A stretch of DNA of 64,000 nt from Allochromatium humboldtianum (GCF_013385175.1 NZ_JABZEO010000008.1:124001-188000), one strand, 5' to 3'. Counted from the first letter of the stretch, positions 37,146 to 45,349 are shown. The notes: generated from the letters alone by a model not told the origin. Translations and numbers: made by a program.

Positions 37146-40100
37146 ATGCTCACCGAAGACTTGACGAGCGTCGCCGACTCAGACTGGCCGACCGGCTTCA
37201 TGCTGATCCAGGGCAACCGGCTGGAGGAACTACGCGCGCTCCTGGTCGCCTGGATGCGCCGTCATCCGCTCGCGCCGCTGGAGAACGAGGCCATCCTGGT
37301 GCAGAGCAGCGGCATCGCGCAGTGGCTCAAGCTCGCGCTGGCCGCCACGCCCGACGCCAACGAGACCGAGGGCGGCCTGGGCATCGCCGCCGCGCTCGAT
37401 GTGATGTTGCCGGCGCGTTTCATCTGGCGCGTCTACCGCACCGTGCTCGGCGACCTGCCCGAGACCTCGCCCTTCGACAAGGCGCCCCTGAGCTGGCGGC
37501 TGTATCGTCTGCTCGAACGGCTCACGGGCGAGGCGCCGCTCCAGGCGAGCGACACCCACTTCGAGGCGCTCGCTCCGCTGCGCGGCTTTCTGGCGGTCGA
37601 TGGCCTGGAAGCCGCCCCGCGCCGGCGCTATCAGCTCGCCGAACGGCTCGCGGATCTGTTCGATCAATATCAGGTCTATCGTGCCGACTGGCTGGCGGCC
37701 TGGGGCCAGGGTCGCGACATTCTCATCCGCCACGATGGCAAGCCGGCCGCGCTCCCGGCCAGTCAGGGCTGGCAGCCGGTGCTCTGGCGTGCTCTGCAAG
37801 CCGACGTGCGTGACGAGTATGGCCCGGACGCGCCGTGGCTGCTCCAGGCCAGTCGCGCCGAGGTCCATCGGGCCTTCCTGGAGCGTGCCGGTCAGGCGGA
37901 GGATCGCACCCCGGAACGCCTCGCGAATCTGCGCGCGGTCGGACTGCCGCGCCGGGTCATCGTCTTCGGTCTGTCCTCGCTGCCGCGCCAGATGCTGGAA
38001 GTGCTGGAGGCCATCGCGCCCGTGTGTCAGGTGATGCTGTTCGTGCTCAATCCCTGCCGGCACTACTGGGGCGACATCATCGAGGGTCGCGATCTGTTTC
38101 GCCGGCCCTATCGGCGCCGGTCGGAACGCAAGGCGCCGACGGATCTCGACGAGTCCGAATGGCATCTGCACGGTCATCCGCTGCTCGCGGCCTGGGGCAA
38201 GCAGGGACGCGACTATCTGCGACTGCTCGACGAGCACGATGACCGCGCTCGATACGAGCCCTATTTTCAGTCGCACAGTCTCAAGATCGATCTCTTCGAC
38301 TCGCCCGGCGCCGACTGTCTGCTGCACCAGTTGCAGGACGACATCCTGGAGCTGCGTCCGCTCCAGGAACGCCGGGACCAACCGACCCTCATCGATCCCG
38401 AGCACGACCGCAGTCTGGAGTTCATCGTCGCCCACAGCCCGCAGCGCGAGATCGAGATCCTGCACGATCGGCTGCTCGACGAGTTCGAGCGCTCGGCGCG
38501 GACCGTCCGTCCGTTGCAGCCGCGCGAGGTGCTGGTGATGGTGCCCGACATCGCCGTCCATGCGCCGCACATCCAGGCCGTCTTCGGGCGCTTCGATCCG
38601 GACGATCGGCGTTACATCCCGTTCCAGATCGCCGATCAGGGCCAGCGCCACCGGCATCCGCTGGTGATCGGGCTGGAACATCTGCTGAATCTGCCGCAGG
38701 CGCGCTTCTCGGTCAGCGAGCTGCTCGACCTGCTCGACATCCCGGCGATCCGCGCCCGGCTCGACCTCGACGAGACCGATCTGCCGCGACTGCGCGCCTG
38801 GATCGCCGGGGCCAATGTGCGCTGGGGACTGGACGCCGAACAGCGCGCCAGTCTCGGGCTGCCGGAGGGGCTGGAGCAGAACACCTGGCGCTTCGGACTG
38901 CGCCGGCTGCTGCTGGGGTTCGCCAGTGGCGGGGCCGGACCCTGGCGCGGCGTGGAGCCGCACGACGAGGTCGGCGGACTGGAGGCCGCGTTGCTGGGTC
39001 CGCTGGCGCGTCTGCTCGAACGGCTGGAGGATACCTGGCGACGTCTGAGCGAGCCGCGTTCGCCGTCCGGCTGGGTCGATCTGGTCGGCAGGCTGCTGGA
39101 CGACTTCTTCGCTGAGTCGAGCGAGTCCGATGGGGCCATGCTCGCGCGCATCCTGCTCGAACTCGATGCCTGGGAGAGCGATTGCATCCAGGGCGGTCTG
39201 GGCGATGAATCCATCGCGCCTGAGATCTTCCGCGATGCCTTTCTCGCGCGGCTCGATCAGCCGAGTCTGAATCAGCGTTTTCTGGCCGGGGCGGTCAACT
39301 TCGCGACCCTGATGCCGATGCGCTCCATTCCTTTCCGTCAGATCTGGCTGCTGGGCATGAACGATGGCGACTATCCGCGCCGGCGGGTGCCGGCGGACTT
39401 CGATCTGATGGCGAACGATTATCGGCCGGGGGATCGTTCGCGGCGTGAGGACGACCGTTATCTGTTTCTCGAAGCGTTGCTGTCGGCGCGCGAGAAGCTG
39501 GTCATCGGCTGGGTCGGGCGCGGCATCCGCGACAACAGCGAGCGTCCGCCCTCGGTGCTGGTCGGACAGTTGCGCGATCATCTGGCGGCCGGCTGGCGTC
39601 GGCCCGATGGCGACGGCGCCAAGCTGCTCGCCGCGCTGACCAGCGTGCATCCGCTCCAGCCGTTCGGGCGCGGCTATTTCGAGCCGGGGCGGGCGAAGAC
39701 GCTCTTCACCTATGCGCGTGAGTGGCGGGCGGTGCACGATGGCGCCGGAGCGACGGCGGTCGGCGCCGAGCGGCTCGCGCCCTGGCTGCCCGAAACGCCG
39801 GTCGATCTCGATCAACTCCAGGGCTTTCTGCGCGATCCGATCATGGCGTTGTTCGATCAGCGCTTGCGGATCAAGGCGCCGGGCGAGGTCGTCGCGCCGC
39901 CCGATGTGGAGACCTTCGCGCTCGACGGTCTCGGGGACTGGCAGATCAAGGACGAACTGATCAGCCGGACCTTCGAGCCGGGGCTGGACAGGCCGGCGCT
40001 GGAGCAGCGTTTGCAGGCGGGTATTGCGCGCTTCCAGGCTCAGGGGCGGCTGCCGGACGGGAGTCTGGGCGAGCGTCTGGGGCGGACGGTCATCGCCTAT

Positions 40101-40736
40101 CTGCCGGTGCTCCATACCGCTTGGGACGCGGCCCTGAGCGAATGGCCCCGGAGGCTCGATCGTCCGATTCCGGTCATGGTGGAGGTCAATGTGCCGGCCG
40201 GTCGGCTGGTGCTGGAAGATGTGTTGAGCGATCTGCGCGAGGGCGACGATGGGCGCGGTCAGATCATTCTGCAAACCAGCGGGCTGACCAAGGACAAGCA
40301 TTATCAGTGGCGCAATACACTGCGCGCCTGGGTGCGGCATCTGGCGGCTCAGCTCGATGGCGAGCCGGTCACGACCCGCCTGCTGACGCCTTCAGGCGAT
40401 GCGCGTCTGGAACCTGTGCCCGTCGATGAGGCCCGCGAGCGGCTCGAATCGCTGCTCGTCGTCTGGTGGGAGGGGATGCAGCGACCGCTGCCGGTTGCGC
40501 TCAACGCCGGCATGGCCTGGCTCGACAAGGATGGGCCTGAGACCTTGGAGGACGGCACGGCGCCCGAGGAACTCAAGGCCTGGAACGCGGCCCTTCAAGC
40601 CTTCGACCTGGATCACACATACAACGCCTATGTCGGTCGCTGTTACGACAGCTTCGAGGCGCTCTGGTCCGGGGGGGAGTTCGCGCGCTGGGCGCATCGG
40701 CTCTATGGCGGTCTGCGCAAGACGATCAGCCGTTAG
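37146..40736 (+). CDS. recC: Exodeoxyribonuclease V gamma subunit RecC
   Basis: About 1196 residues. RecC holds the inactive helicase-nuclease fold that recognises Chi and splits the strands in RecBCD. Seen: LIQGNRLEELRALLVAWM at the N-terminus, the QSSGIAQWLKLALA segment, VIVFGLSSLPRQMLEVLEAI, RSIPFRQIWLLGMNDGDYPR and a nuclease-like C-terminal third. Start at ATG 37146 (AGGA seven bases upstream) is preferred; ATGs at 37107 and 37200 are in frame. recB and recD, normally adjacent, lie 4.9 kb downstream beyond an island. Confidence 0.94.
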   Translation: MLTEDLTSVADSDWPTGFMLIQGNRLEELRALLVAWMRRHPLAPLENEAILVQSSGIAQWLKLALAATPDANETEGGLGIAAALDVMLPARFIWRVYRTVLGDLPETSPFDKAPLSWRLYRLLERLTGEAPLQASDTHFEALAPLRGFLAVDGLEAAPRRRYQLAERLADLFDQYQVYRADWLAAWGQGRDILIRHDGKPAALPASQGWQPVLWRALQADVRDEYGPDAPWLLQASRAEVHRAFLERAGQAEDRTPERLANLRAVGLPRRVIVFGLSSLPRQMLEVLEAIAPVCQVMLFVLNPCRHYWGDIIEGRDLFRRPYRRRSERKAPTDLDESEWHLHGHPLLAAWGKQGRDYLRLLDEHDDRARYEPYFQSHSLKIDLFDSPGADCLLHQLQDDILELRPLQERRDQPTLIDPEHDRSLEFIVAHSPQREIEILHDRLLDEFERSARTVRPLQPREVLVMVPDIAVHAPHIQAVFGRFDPDDRRYIPFQIADQGQRHRHPLVIGLEHLLNLPQARFSVSELLDLLDIPAIRARLDLDETDLPRLRAWIAGANVRWGLDAEQRASLGLPEGLEQNTWRFGLRRLLLGFASGGAGPWRGVEPHDEVGGLEAALLGPLARLLERLEDTWRRLSEPRSPSGWVDLVGRLLDDFFAESSESDGAMLARILLELDAWESDCIQGGLGDESIAPEIFRDAFLARLDQPSLNQRFLAGAVNFATLMPMRSIPFRQIWLLGMNDGDYPRRRVPADFDLMANDYRPGDRSRREDDRYLFLEALLSAREKLVIGWVGRGIRDNSERPPSVLVGQLRDHLAAGWRRPDGDGAKLLAALTSVHPLQPFGRGYFEPGRAKTLFTYAREWRAVHDGAGATAVGAERLAPWLPETPVDLDQLQGFLRDPIMALFDQRLRIKAPGEVVAPPDVETFALDGLGDWQIKDELISRTFEPGLDRPALEQRLQAGIARFQAQGRLPDGSLGERLGRTVIAYLPVLHTAWDAALSEWPRRLDRPIPVMVEVNVPAGRLVLEDVLSDLREGDDGRGQIILQTSGLTKDKHYQWRNTLRAWVRHLAAQLDGEPVTTRLLTPSGDARLEPVPVDEARERLESLLVVWWEGMQRPLPVALNAGMAWLDKDGPETLEDGTAPEELKAWNAALQAFDLDHTYNAYVGRCYDSFEALWSGGEFARWAHRLYGGLRKTISR

Positions 40737-40796
40737 CGGAACCTGCGGCGCTTGCTTTCGGCTACGCGCAGATAAACGCTCGCTCGAATTGCGCAG

Positions 40797-40841
40797 TGTT
40801 ACATGAAACAATGTTCGTGGTATGTTTCGTTTCATGTAACA
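40797..40841. promoter_or_regulatory. Perfect 13-bp inverted repeat upstream of the toxin-antitoxin pair
   Basis: TGTTACATGAAAC (40797-40809) and GTTTCATGTAACA (40829-40841) are perfect complements 19 bases apart, ending 17 bases before the antitoxin ATG. Antitoxins of this class repress their own promoter, so this is the likely operator. As RNA it would also fold into a strong hairpin just before the ribosome-binding site GGAGGGG. Confidence 0.65.
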
Positions 40842-40858
40842 AACCGGAGGGGATTCGT

Positions 40859-41083
40859 ATGGCCACCACTCATGTCAATGCAAGAGTTCAAAAGCACCGT
40901 GATGCGCTGCGCAAGTCCGGGCTTCGTTTGGTGCAGATTTGGGTGCCCGATACGCGACGACCGGACTTTGCCGAAGAATGCCGCCGCCAGTCTCGCCTTG
41001 TCTCTCAAGCGGACATGGCCGACACGGACATGCCGCCGTTCCTGGATAACGTTTTGGCTGACCTGGATGGTTGGACCGATTGA
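40859..41083 (+). CDS. MazE-type antitoxin (DUF3018-like)
   Basis: 74 residues: VNARVQKHRDALRKSGLRLVQIWVPDTRRPDFAEECRRQS, then an acidic C-terminus (DNVLADLDGWTD) of the sort that wraps MazF. The ALRxxGLRPVQIWVPDTR pattern is typical of proteobacterial antitoxins of the DUF3018 family paired with MazF toxins. GGAGGGG seven bases before ATG 40859. Its stop overlaps the toxin start (TGATG). Confidence 0.85.
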   Translation: MATTHVNARVQKHRDALRKSGLRLVQIWVPDTRRPDFAEECRRQSRLVSQADMADTDMPPFLDNVLADLDGWTD

Positions 41084-41406
41084 TGCGCGGCGACTTAGTG
41101 ACAGTCGCCATGCAAGGCGACTTCGGCAAGCCTCGACCTGCTCTGGTGATCCAAGCCGATCAGTTCAATGAGCACGCGACTGTGACTGTGTTGCCGCTGA
41201 CCAGCGTGCTCGTTGCGGCACCGCTGTTGCGCATCACCATTGAGCCCAGCACGGAAAATGGTTTGCAAAAGCCATCGCAGGTGATGTTGGACAAGGCCGT
41301 AACGGTGAAGCGCGACAAGATCGGTGCGGCCTTTGGGCGCATTGATGCCAATGCGATGGTGGAGGTTGAGCGTTGTCTGGCCGTGTTCTTGGGAATCGTA
41401 AAGTGA
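41083..41406 (+). CDS. MazF/PemK-type endoribonuclease toxin
   Basis: 107 residues of the MazF fold: MRGDLVTVAMQGDFGKPRPALVIQ at the N-terminus, TVLPLTSVLV, QVMLDKAVTVKRDKIGAAFG and a C-terminal helix. MazF toxins cut mRNA at short sequences and arrest growth until the antitoxin is restored. It lies at the recC edge of the island in the opposite orientation to the cassettes. Small toxin-antitoxin modules commonly stabilise cassette arrays. Confidence 0.88.
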   Translation: MRGDLVTVAMQGDFGKPRPALVIQADQFNEHATVTVLPLTSVLVAAPLLRITIEPSTENGLQKPSQVMLDKAVTVKRDKIGAAFGRIDANAMVEVERCLAVFLGIVK

Positions 41407-41461
41407 GCAAGTCTTCGCCGGCTTCTGAATGGACGAACCTTGCACTGTCCGGTGGAGCCGA

Positions 41462-41559
41462 GGCTAACGACCAAGCTCAGCCGACCCGCACGCACGGCCA
41501 CGCTTGAAATCAACTCACGGCACCGGTCGCACGGGGTCGGCTGGAGCGGCTTGTCGGGC
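41462..41559 (-). repeat. attC-like site 1 (degenerate), end of the DUF4160/DUF2442 cassette
   Basis: On the minus strand: R''-like GCCCGAC (41559-41553), arm GCTCCAGCCGACCCC, spacer, arm GGGTCGGCTGAGCTTGG, R'-like GTTAGCC (41468-41462). Both cores differ from the RYYYAAC/GTTRRRY consensus by one base, so recombination activity may be lost. The arms match those of site 2 in sequence. Confidence 0.6.
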
Positions 41560-41578
41560 GGAATTTTTATCAATACAA

Positions 41579-41824
41579 CTACGCTGCTTCTCGGCTGACG
41601 CGATATCCAAGCATGCTCTCAATGCTGAGTTGGTAATCGAGATCTTCCCACTCTATGCCTGTTTTTCGGCAGATAAACTCATATTGCGAAAGTTGTTTAA
41701 GGGTGGCTGCTTGCAATTCTGGATACCAATCCATAGGGGTAGAAATTACTCTGCCATCTTCGAGTTCAACATGCAGGTGCCGGTCATCGAAGTGAACAGC
41801 CTTACCTTTTAGCGTGCCATTCAT
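41579..41824 (-). CDS. DUF2442 domain protein
   Basis: 81 residues with the DUF2442 pattern: VHFDDRHLHVELEDGRVISTPMDWYPEL, then a helix and WEDLDYQLSIESML. The second gene of its cassette; it overlaps the DUF4160 gene by 23 bases in another frame. DUF4160/DUF2442 pairs are frequent on mobile DNA and have been suggested to be toxin-antitoxin-like, but I know of no proven activity. Confidence 0.82.
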   Translation of the reverse strand: MNGTLKGKAVHFDDRHLHVELEDGRVISTPMDWYPELQAATLKQLSQYEFICRKTGIEWEDLDYQLSIESMLGYRVSREAA

Positions 41825-42035
41825 CCCATTTTTCCTCGAATTGCTGATTGTTTGCTTTGATGATAGCCAGGGCTTTCTTTAATTCTTTAGGCTTCATGAA
41901 GTCTTGGGATACGCGAAAAGTGTCAAGCTCAACCTTTGCATAGTCGTCGCCTTTAGAGACATGAACGTGCTTCGGTTCATGCTCGTTAGCGTAGAAGAAG
42001 AACTTGAATCCGTCTTGAACCAGCAACGTGGGCAT
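41802..42035 (-). CDS. DUF4160 domain protein
   Basis: 77 residues: MPTLLVQDGFKFFFYANEHEPKHVHV is the DUF4160 signature, followed by KGDDYAKVELDTFRV and a basic helix. First gene of its cassette, co-translated with DUF2442 through the overlap. No strong Shine-Dalgarno sequence. No function assigned. Confidence 0.82.
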   Translation of the reverse strand: MPTLLVQDGFKFFFYANEHEPKHVHVSKGDDYAKVELDTFRVSQDFMKPKELKKALAIIKANNQQFEEKWDEWHAKR

Positions 42036-42089
42036 CAGAATTCTTGAAATTTTCGGATGTCAGGCCAGGGGTCGGATTTGAGCTTTGAC

Positions 42090-42161
42090 GCCTAACGCCA
42101 AGCTCATCCGAGCCGGTTGAGCGAGAGCGAAACCGGCTTCGGCTGGAGCACCGTGTTAGGC
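42090..42161 (-). repeat. attC site 2
   Basis: 72 bases with perfect cores: GCCTAAC (42090-42096) and GTTAGGC (42155-42161) are exact complements. On the minus strand the arms read GGTGCTCCAGCCGAAGCCGG and CCGGCTCGGATGAGCTTGGC, giving a long imperfect hairpin with unpaired bases as in bona fide attC sites. Best of the four sites. Confidence 0.85.
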
Positions 42162-42215
42162 GGTTTGAGGAGTTGGATTCCATGCCGAGAAAGAAACAAA
42201 GCCAGACCTTTTTGA

Positions 42216-43181
42216 TTATCTATCTCGATGCGTATTCCAGCCTGGGCCGCAAACACGCTGAACGAAGGTTGCTACGCCAGGATCACACAGTTCGGCAACA
42301 TTTGGCTCAAACATTTCGCTGGGTCTTGCGCTACGCATCCAATACAAAACTGTTGCACTATCACCTCCCATTTCGGAAATGTAATTCCCGATGATACTGT
42401 ACACCGGGTCACTCAATGATGATGCTTGGCCTGAAGAATTTGTAACTTGATGAAAACCAAGTCGATGTGGAGACGCCCACAAGGTTCTTTTCACTCCGCC
42501 CATAAATACAAGGGGGCAAGCCGAGAAGCAATTACCATGTAGCGAGGTTTCTAAACCGAGATCACGGATTAATTTGCCGGACAAGATAGCATCGCGAACA
42601 CTTCCTCCACCGCTCCCAAGTACAATTTTCCTTATATTGGGAGACAGCTCAAGTTGCCTTTTGAATCGCTTTGCAAACCCAAAGTCAATATCTCCGTAAA
42701 CAAAGAGAGTCTCACCATCGGCCCAAAATTCGGCGTCAGGCTTATCGCTGCGACTTGCGACATTCTTGGGGATTCCTTGCCTGCCAACACAGTCTAGGTT
42801 CCAGCGGTTCTTGCGAGAATCTTCGTTTACATCAAGCGCCCATTGCGCTGCTGCCACCCAATTTTCGAGGGAAATAGAAAAAATTAGAATTTCGTGAGGA
42901 TCTACAGATCCGTCCAATGGGGGATATTTCAGCTCTTCAAGGTGTGCGACTGAATGCTCATAACCGAGCATTCGTCCGAGAATTGCGCACCGATGCCTCT
43001 CAAGGTGATAGCCATTATACATGGTCCCAGCCCAGGAGGTACCATTGGCAACTGCGTAAGCCCTGTATCTTTCTGCCGCTTCTTGAACCGAATTAATAGA
43101 ATCACGCCACCCCGCTCCAAAGACTGGCAGCATTATTAAGTAGAGGGCTATTAATAAGGACAGAAAATTTAATTTCTTCAT
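42216..43181 (-). CDS. Secreted ClpP/crotonase-like protein carried on a cassette
   Basis: 321 residues: signal sequence (FLSLLIALYLIMLPVFGAG), an unassigned N-terminal region, and from about residue 160 a ClpP-like segment: LFVYGDIDFGFAKRF, VLGSGGGSVRDAILSG, CFSACPLVFMGG with a possible nucleophilic Ser between two cysteines, and RLGFHQV with a possible catalytic His. This resembles predicted periplasmic ClpP-like proteins (COG3904). Peptidase activity is inferred from motif order only. The 143 bases upstream, back to attC site 3, show no clear promoter. Confidence 0.72.
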   Translation of the reverse strand: MKKLNFLSLLIALYLIMLPVFGAGWRDSINSVQEAAERYRAYAVANGTSWAGTMYNGYHLERHRCAILGRMLGYEHSVAHLEELKYPPLDGSVDPHEILIFSISLENWVAAAQWALDVNEDSRKNRWNLDCVGRQGIPKNVASRSDKPDAEFWADGETLFVYGDIDFGFAKRFKRQLELSPNIRKIVLGSGGGSVRDAILSGKLIRDLGLETSLHGNCFSACPLVFMGGVKRTLWASPHRLGFHQVTNSSGQASSLSDPVYSIIGNYISEMGGDSATVLYWMRSARPSEMFEPNVAELCDPGVATFVQRVCGPGWNTHRDR

Positions 43182-43324
43182 GTATTTCTTTACTTTTGGA
43201 TAATTGGTTGGCTAGCTCAATCCGATGGTTCAACACCAATACAGCTTAGATTGGTGCGTAGGAAATTGGTGCAGCGAACCTCAGCAAAGGCTTCCCGCGA
43301 TTCCCGGTAAATTATGGATGCGCT

Positions 43325-43387
43325 GCCTAACGTTGCCGCTCAGCCGCGCGCGCCTTTGGCGCGTCGGCTGGAGCGGCCTTGTTATGT
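43325..43387 (-). repeat. attC-like site 3
   Basis: 63 bases: plus-strand cores GCCTAAC (43325-43331) and GTTATGT (43381-43387) enclose GCCGCTCAGCCG...CGGCTGGAGCGGCC, a strong hairpin with GCGCGCGCC/GGCGCG in the middle. It begins two bases after the stop of the DUF2188 gene. The R'' core ACATAAC has one mismatch. Confidence 0.75.
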
Positions 43388-43389
43388 GC

Positions 43390-43638
43390 TTAATGCTCTT
43401 TATCTCTTGGAGGTAATGGATCATTTCCTGGTGGAATTGTGTCTTTGCTTCTAATATTTCCATCCCTACCTTTCGTCGTTAGTTCGCCCCCACCTTGGTT
43501 TTTTAACATACCCCTTGCAGCATCATTTGCTTGTTTTTGTGTATCGTGGACGCTTGACGCTTTTCCGGCGTCGTTTCGTTTATTAACCCACTTACCATCA
43601 TCTCTTTTATAAACGGTTCGATCTCTATCTTTGCTCAT
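43390..43638 (-). CDS. DUF2188 domain protein
   Basis: 82 residues, hydrophilic: DRTVYKRDDGKWVNKRNDAGKASSVHDTQKQANDAARGML matches DUF2188, a small domain of alternating strands with Trp and basic residues, followed by a polar tail. GGAG eight bases before the ATG. Second gene of a two-gene cassette. Function unknown. Confidence 0.75.
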   Translation of the reverse strand: MSKDRDRTVYKRDDGKWVNKRNDAGKASSVHDTQKQANDAARGMLKNQGGGELTTKGRDGNIRSKDTIPPGNDPLPPRDKEH

Positions 43639-43649
43639 GACAAAAGCTC

Positions 43650-43916
43650 CTATCTATCCATTTCAAAGGTGCGGTACTCGCCTGCGTCAGAGTCGTATAC
43701 TTCGACTTCCACAGATGAACCGTAACTATTTATTGATTCAACATCGCCATATTTGTATTCACCCGACCCGTAATCGTAATATTCGATTTCCCTACCCGGA
43801 CGAACGAGATTTCCTTTTTCAATTTCCACGTAACTACCCCTGTCATAATCATAACCATCCCACGCGTGGGTTGTGGCCGTGAACAAAAGTAGAATGATTG
43901 TTGGTGTCAGTTTCAT
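43650..43916 (-). CDS. Small exported DUF5334-like protein
   Basis: 88 residues: signal peptide (ILLLFTATTHA) and a mature domain beginning WDGYDYDRGSYVEIEKGNLV, very rich in Tyr, Glu and Asp (EYYDYGSGEYKYGDVES, VEVEVYDSDAGEYR). The pattern fits DUF5334 proteins, which I know mainly as uncharacterised periplasmic proteins. AGGAG precedes the start. First gene of its cassette. Confidence 0.75.
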   Translation of the reverse strand: MKLTPTIILLLFTATTHAWDGYDYDRGSYVEIEKGNLVRPGREIEYYDYGSGEYKYGDVESINSYGSSVEVEVYDSDAGEYRTFEMDR

Positions 43917-43934
43917 AGTGAGGTCTCCTTTTGC

Positions 43935-44021
43935 ATATAACGCCCCGCATCACCGGAAGCAAAAAGCAGAGCGAGGAACGAGCGGCGCTTTTTGCTGTCC
44001 GAGTGCATGCGATTGTTAGTT
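43935..44021 (-). repeat. attC-like site 4
   Basis: 87 bases: plus-strand cores ATATAAC (43935-43941) and GTTAGTT (44015-44021), with an internal near-perfect palindrome AGCAAAAAGC...GCTTTTTGCT and further pairing CGGAAGC/GTCCG. It begins four bases after the stop of the GYF-RDD gene. Each core differs from consensus by one base. Confidence 0.7.
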
Positions 44022-44025
44022 GAAT

Positions 44026-45246
44026 TCACTTAACCGTACTCCAAAGTGAAGAACTAAGTTTCTGTACCAGATCATCAGAATAGGCAAAAGGCATTACCTG
44101 AATTGTGACTACTCGCCAAAATTCTGAACCGTGTTGTCTTATTTCAACGGTTAGTCGGTTCGTCCCGCTATCAACCATGCTGCCTGTACCACTCCATGCA
44201 TTAACCCCTTGTTTTTGGAAGAAACGACCGCCGTCAGAGAACCTTATATTGGAGGCTGTGCTTTTTCGAAAGGCAGCAACATAATCCTGAAGACTAAACC
44301 CGGGTGCGTTTTCTTCAGCAAAAACAACTACTGCCCTGTCAGCAATCTCATTGAACATATATATTTCTTGCTGATCTTCATTCTTACTGGCTGAGTGTTT
44401 CCAGTTTGATTCTATTTCAGCACTTTTTTTCGTGGCAGGGTTTTCCCATGAATAATCATTCTGGCTGTAATTTAGTATTGCATTCCGTTGAGCAGCTTGC
44501 TCCATGCTGTTGAGAACAGCCATAACGAAAAATAGAGAAATAAACGCTAAGGAGAAAATAGTTATTCTAATCCATCCTGATGGCTTCGCATGAACCCTAT
44601 ATCCCGTTGACTCATCGTAGCTTGCTTGTTTTCCTTTGCCAAGGCGGCTCGATTGATTTGCAAGAGTAAAAAGATTTATCAGCGGAAGGCCAAATGCAAG
44701 ACCACTTGCCCATAAAGACAAATTGCGGCCAAGATATTGCCCGAGGCTTAATGGTTGTCCATTTAAAGTTGTAACCTTTAGCCCAAGTATTGCTTTTCCA
44801 GGCGTATTGCCTGCGGCCTTGTAGATCAAAGCATCGAGCATTAACGCCACAGGCAAACATGCAATTCCAAATAGTTGACTTGCCCCAGGACCATTAAGCC
44901 ATTCAACAAATCCTGCAGAGTAAGTACCGAGCGTATAACCTGCGACGAGGGAAACAGCCAAAATTTGCCACCACACATCAAATATTCGAGCAAAGAACCG
45001 TGGCCATCTATTAGCCAACGGAAGACTCAGCACATCAGGTTCAGACTTTGGAGGGAGTGGCGGCGGAAGAGTTGCCTTTAGAGACTCAAGCGCTTCTACA
45101 TTGCCGAGAGGCTTCCATTCGGGCATTCCTTCTTGCCACACCATAGTATTCGGAGTGATTTTTCCATTTTGAAATAGCTTTAAAAGCTCTTCTTGTTGGA
45201 TTGGCCCAATCTTTTTGCTCTTTTCTGTGTACCACCATTCACTCAT
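44026..45246 (-). CDS. Membrane protein with GYF_2 and RDD domains
   Basis: 406 residues. The N-terminal 50 form a GYF_2-type domain (WWYTEKSKKIGPIQQEELLKLF, MPEWKPL). Residues about 80-210 form an RDD domain (RFFARIFDVWWQILAVSLVAG, GNTPGKAILGLKVTTLNG, LGQYLGRNLSLW) with about three or four membrane helices; another helix follows near 230 (ITIFSLAFISLFFVMAVL) and then a 170-residue soluble domain without recognised family. AGGAG five bases before the ATG gives a strong ribosome-binding site. This is the first cassette by the presumed attI site, where expression would be best. Confidence 0.82.
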   Translation of the reverse strand: MSEWWYTEKSKKIGPIQQEELLKLFQNGKITPNTMVWQEGMPEWKPLGNVEALESLKATLPPPLPPKSEPDVLSLPLANRWPRFFARIFDVWWQILAVSLVAGYTLGTYSAGFVEWLNGPGASQLFGIACLPVALMLDALIYKAAGNTPGKAILGLKVTTLNGQPLSLGQYLGRNLSLWASGLAFGLPLINLFTLANQSSRLGKGKQASYDESTGYRVHAKPSGWIRITIFSLAFISLFFVMAVLNSMEQAAQRNAILNYSQNDYSWENPATKKSAEIESNWKHSASKNEDQQEIYMFNEIADRAVVVFAEENAPGFSLQDYVAAFRKSTASNIRFSDGGRFFQKQGVNAWSGTGSMVDSGTNRLTVEIRQHGSEFWRVVTIQVMPFAYSDDLVQKLSSSLWSTVK

Positions 45247-45297
45247 AGGTGCTCCTTGTTTTTTTCAGCTAACCAGTAGTTGTATGGTTTCGGGCCA

Positions 45298-45304
45298 ACC
45301 TAAC
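45298..45304 (-). promoter_or_regulatory. Candidate attI core
   Basis: Minus strand GTTAGGT (45304-45298) matches the GTTRRRY core. It lies between the first cassette gene (start 45246) and the recombinase remnant, the position expected for attI. A single heptamer is weak evidence. Confidence 0.35.
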
Positions 45305-45349
45305 ACACGAAATGCAGATTTGACAATATGGCCATGGATAAAAACAATT

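Larger units (their letters stand above)
41462..45304 (-). mobile_element. Gene-cassette array with attC sites (remnant sedentary integron)
   Basis: Four units in a row on the minus strand, each one or two genes followed at its 3' side by an attC-like imperfect palindrome: 44026-45246 then attC 43935-44021; 43390-43916 (two genes) then attC 43325-43387; 42216-43181 then attC 42090-42161; 41579-42035 (two genes) then attC 41462-41559. Intercistronic space is minimal and base composition is clearly lower in GC than recC and recB. This is the signature of integron cassettes. No complete integrase is present, but a broken recombinase lies divergently beyond the first cassette (45350-45645). Confidence 0.8.

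Noticed and set aside
37230-40340. A 1036-residue open frame on the minus strand opposite recC
   Set aside because: It is a GC-rich shadow of recC: no ribosome-binding site, no recognisable motif, composition of an antisense frame. The same holds for the long antisense frames at 1971-3089, 9371-11233, 11112-13706, 17617-19620, 33032-34441 and 53366-55183.
40725-40745. GTTAGCGG at the recC stop as a fifth attC core
   Set aside because: No partner core or palindromic arms are found within 150 bases; it contains the stop codon of a complete recC.
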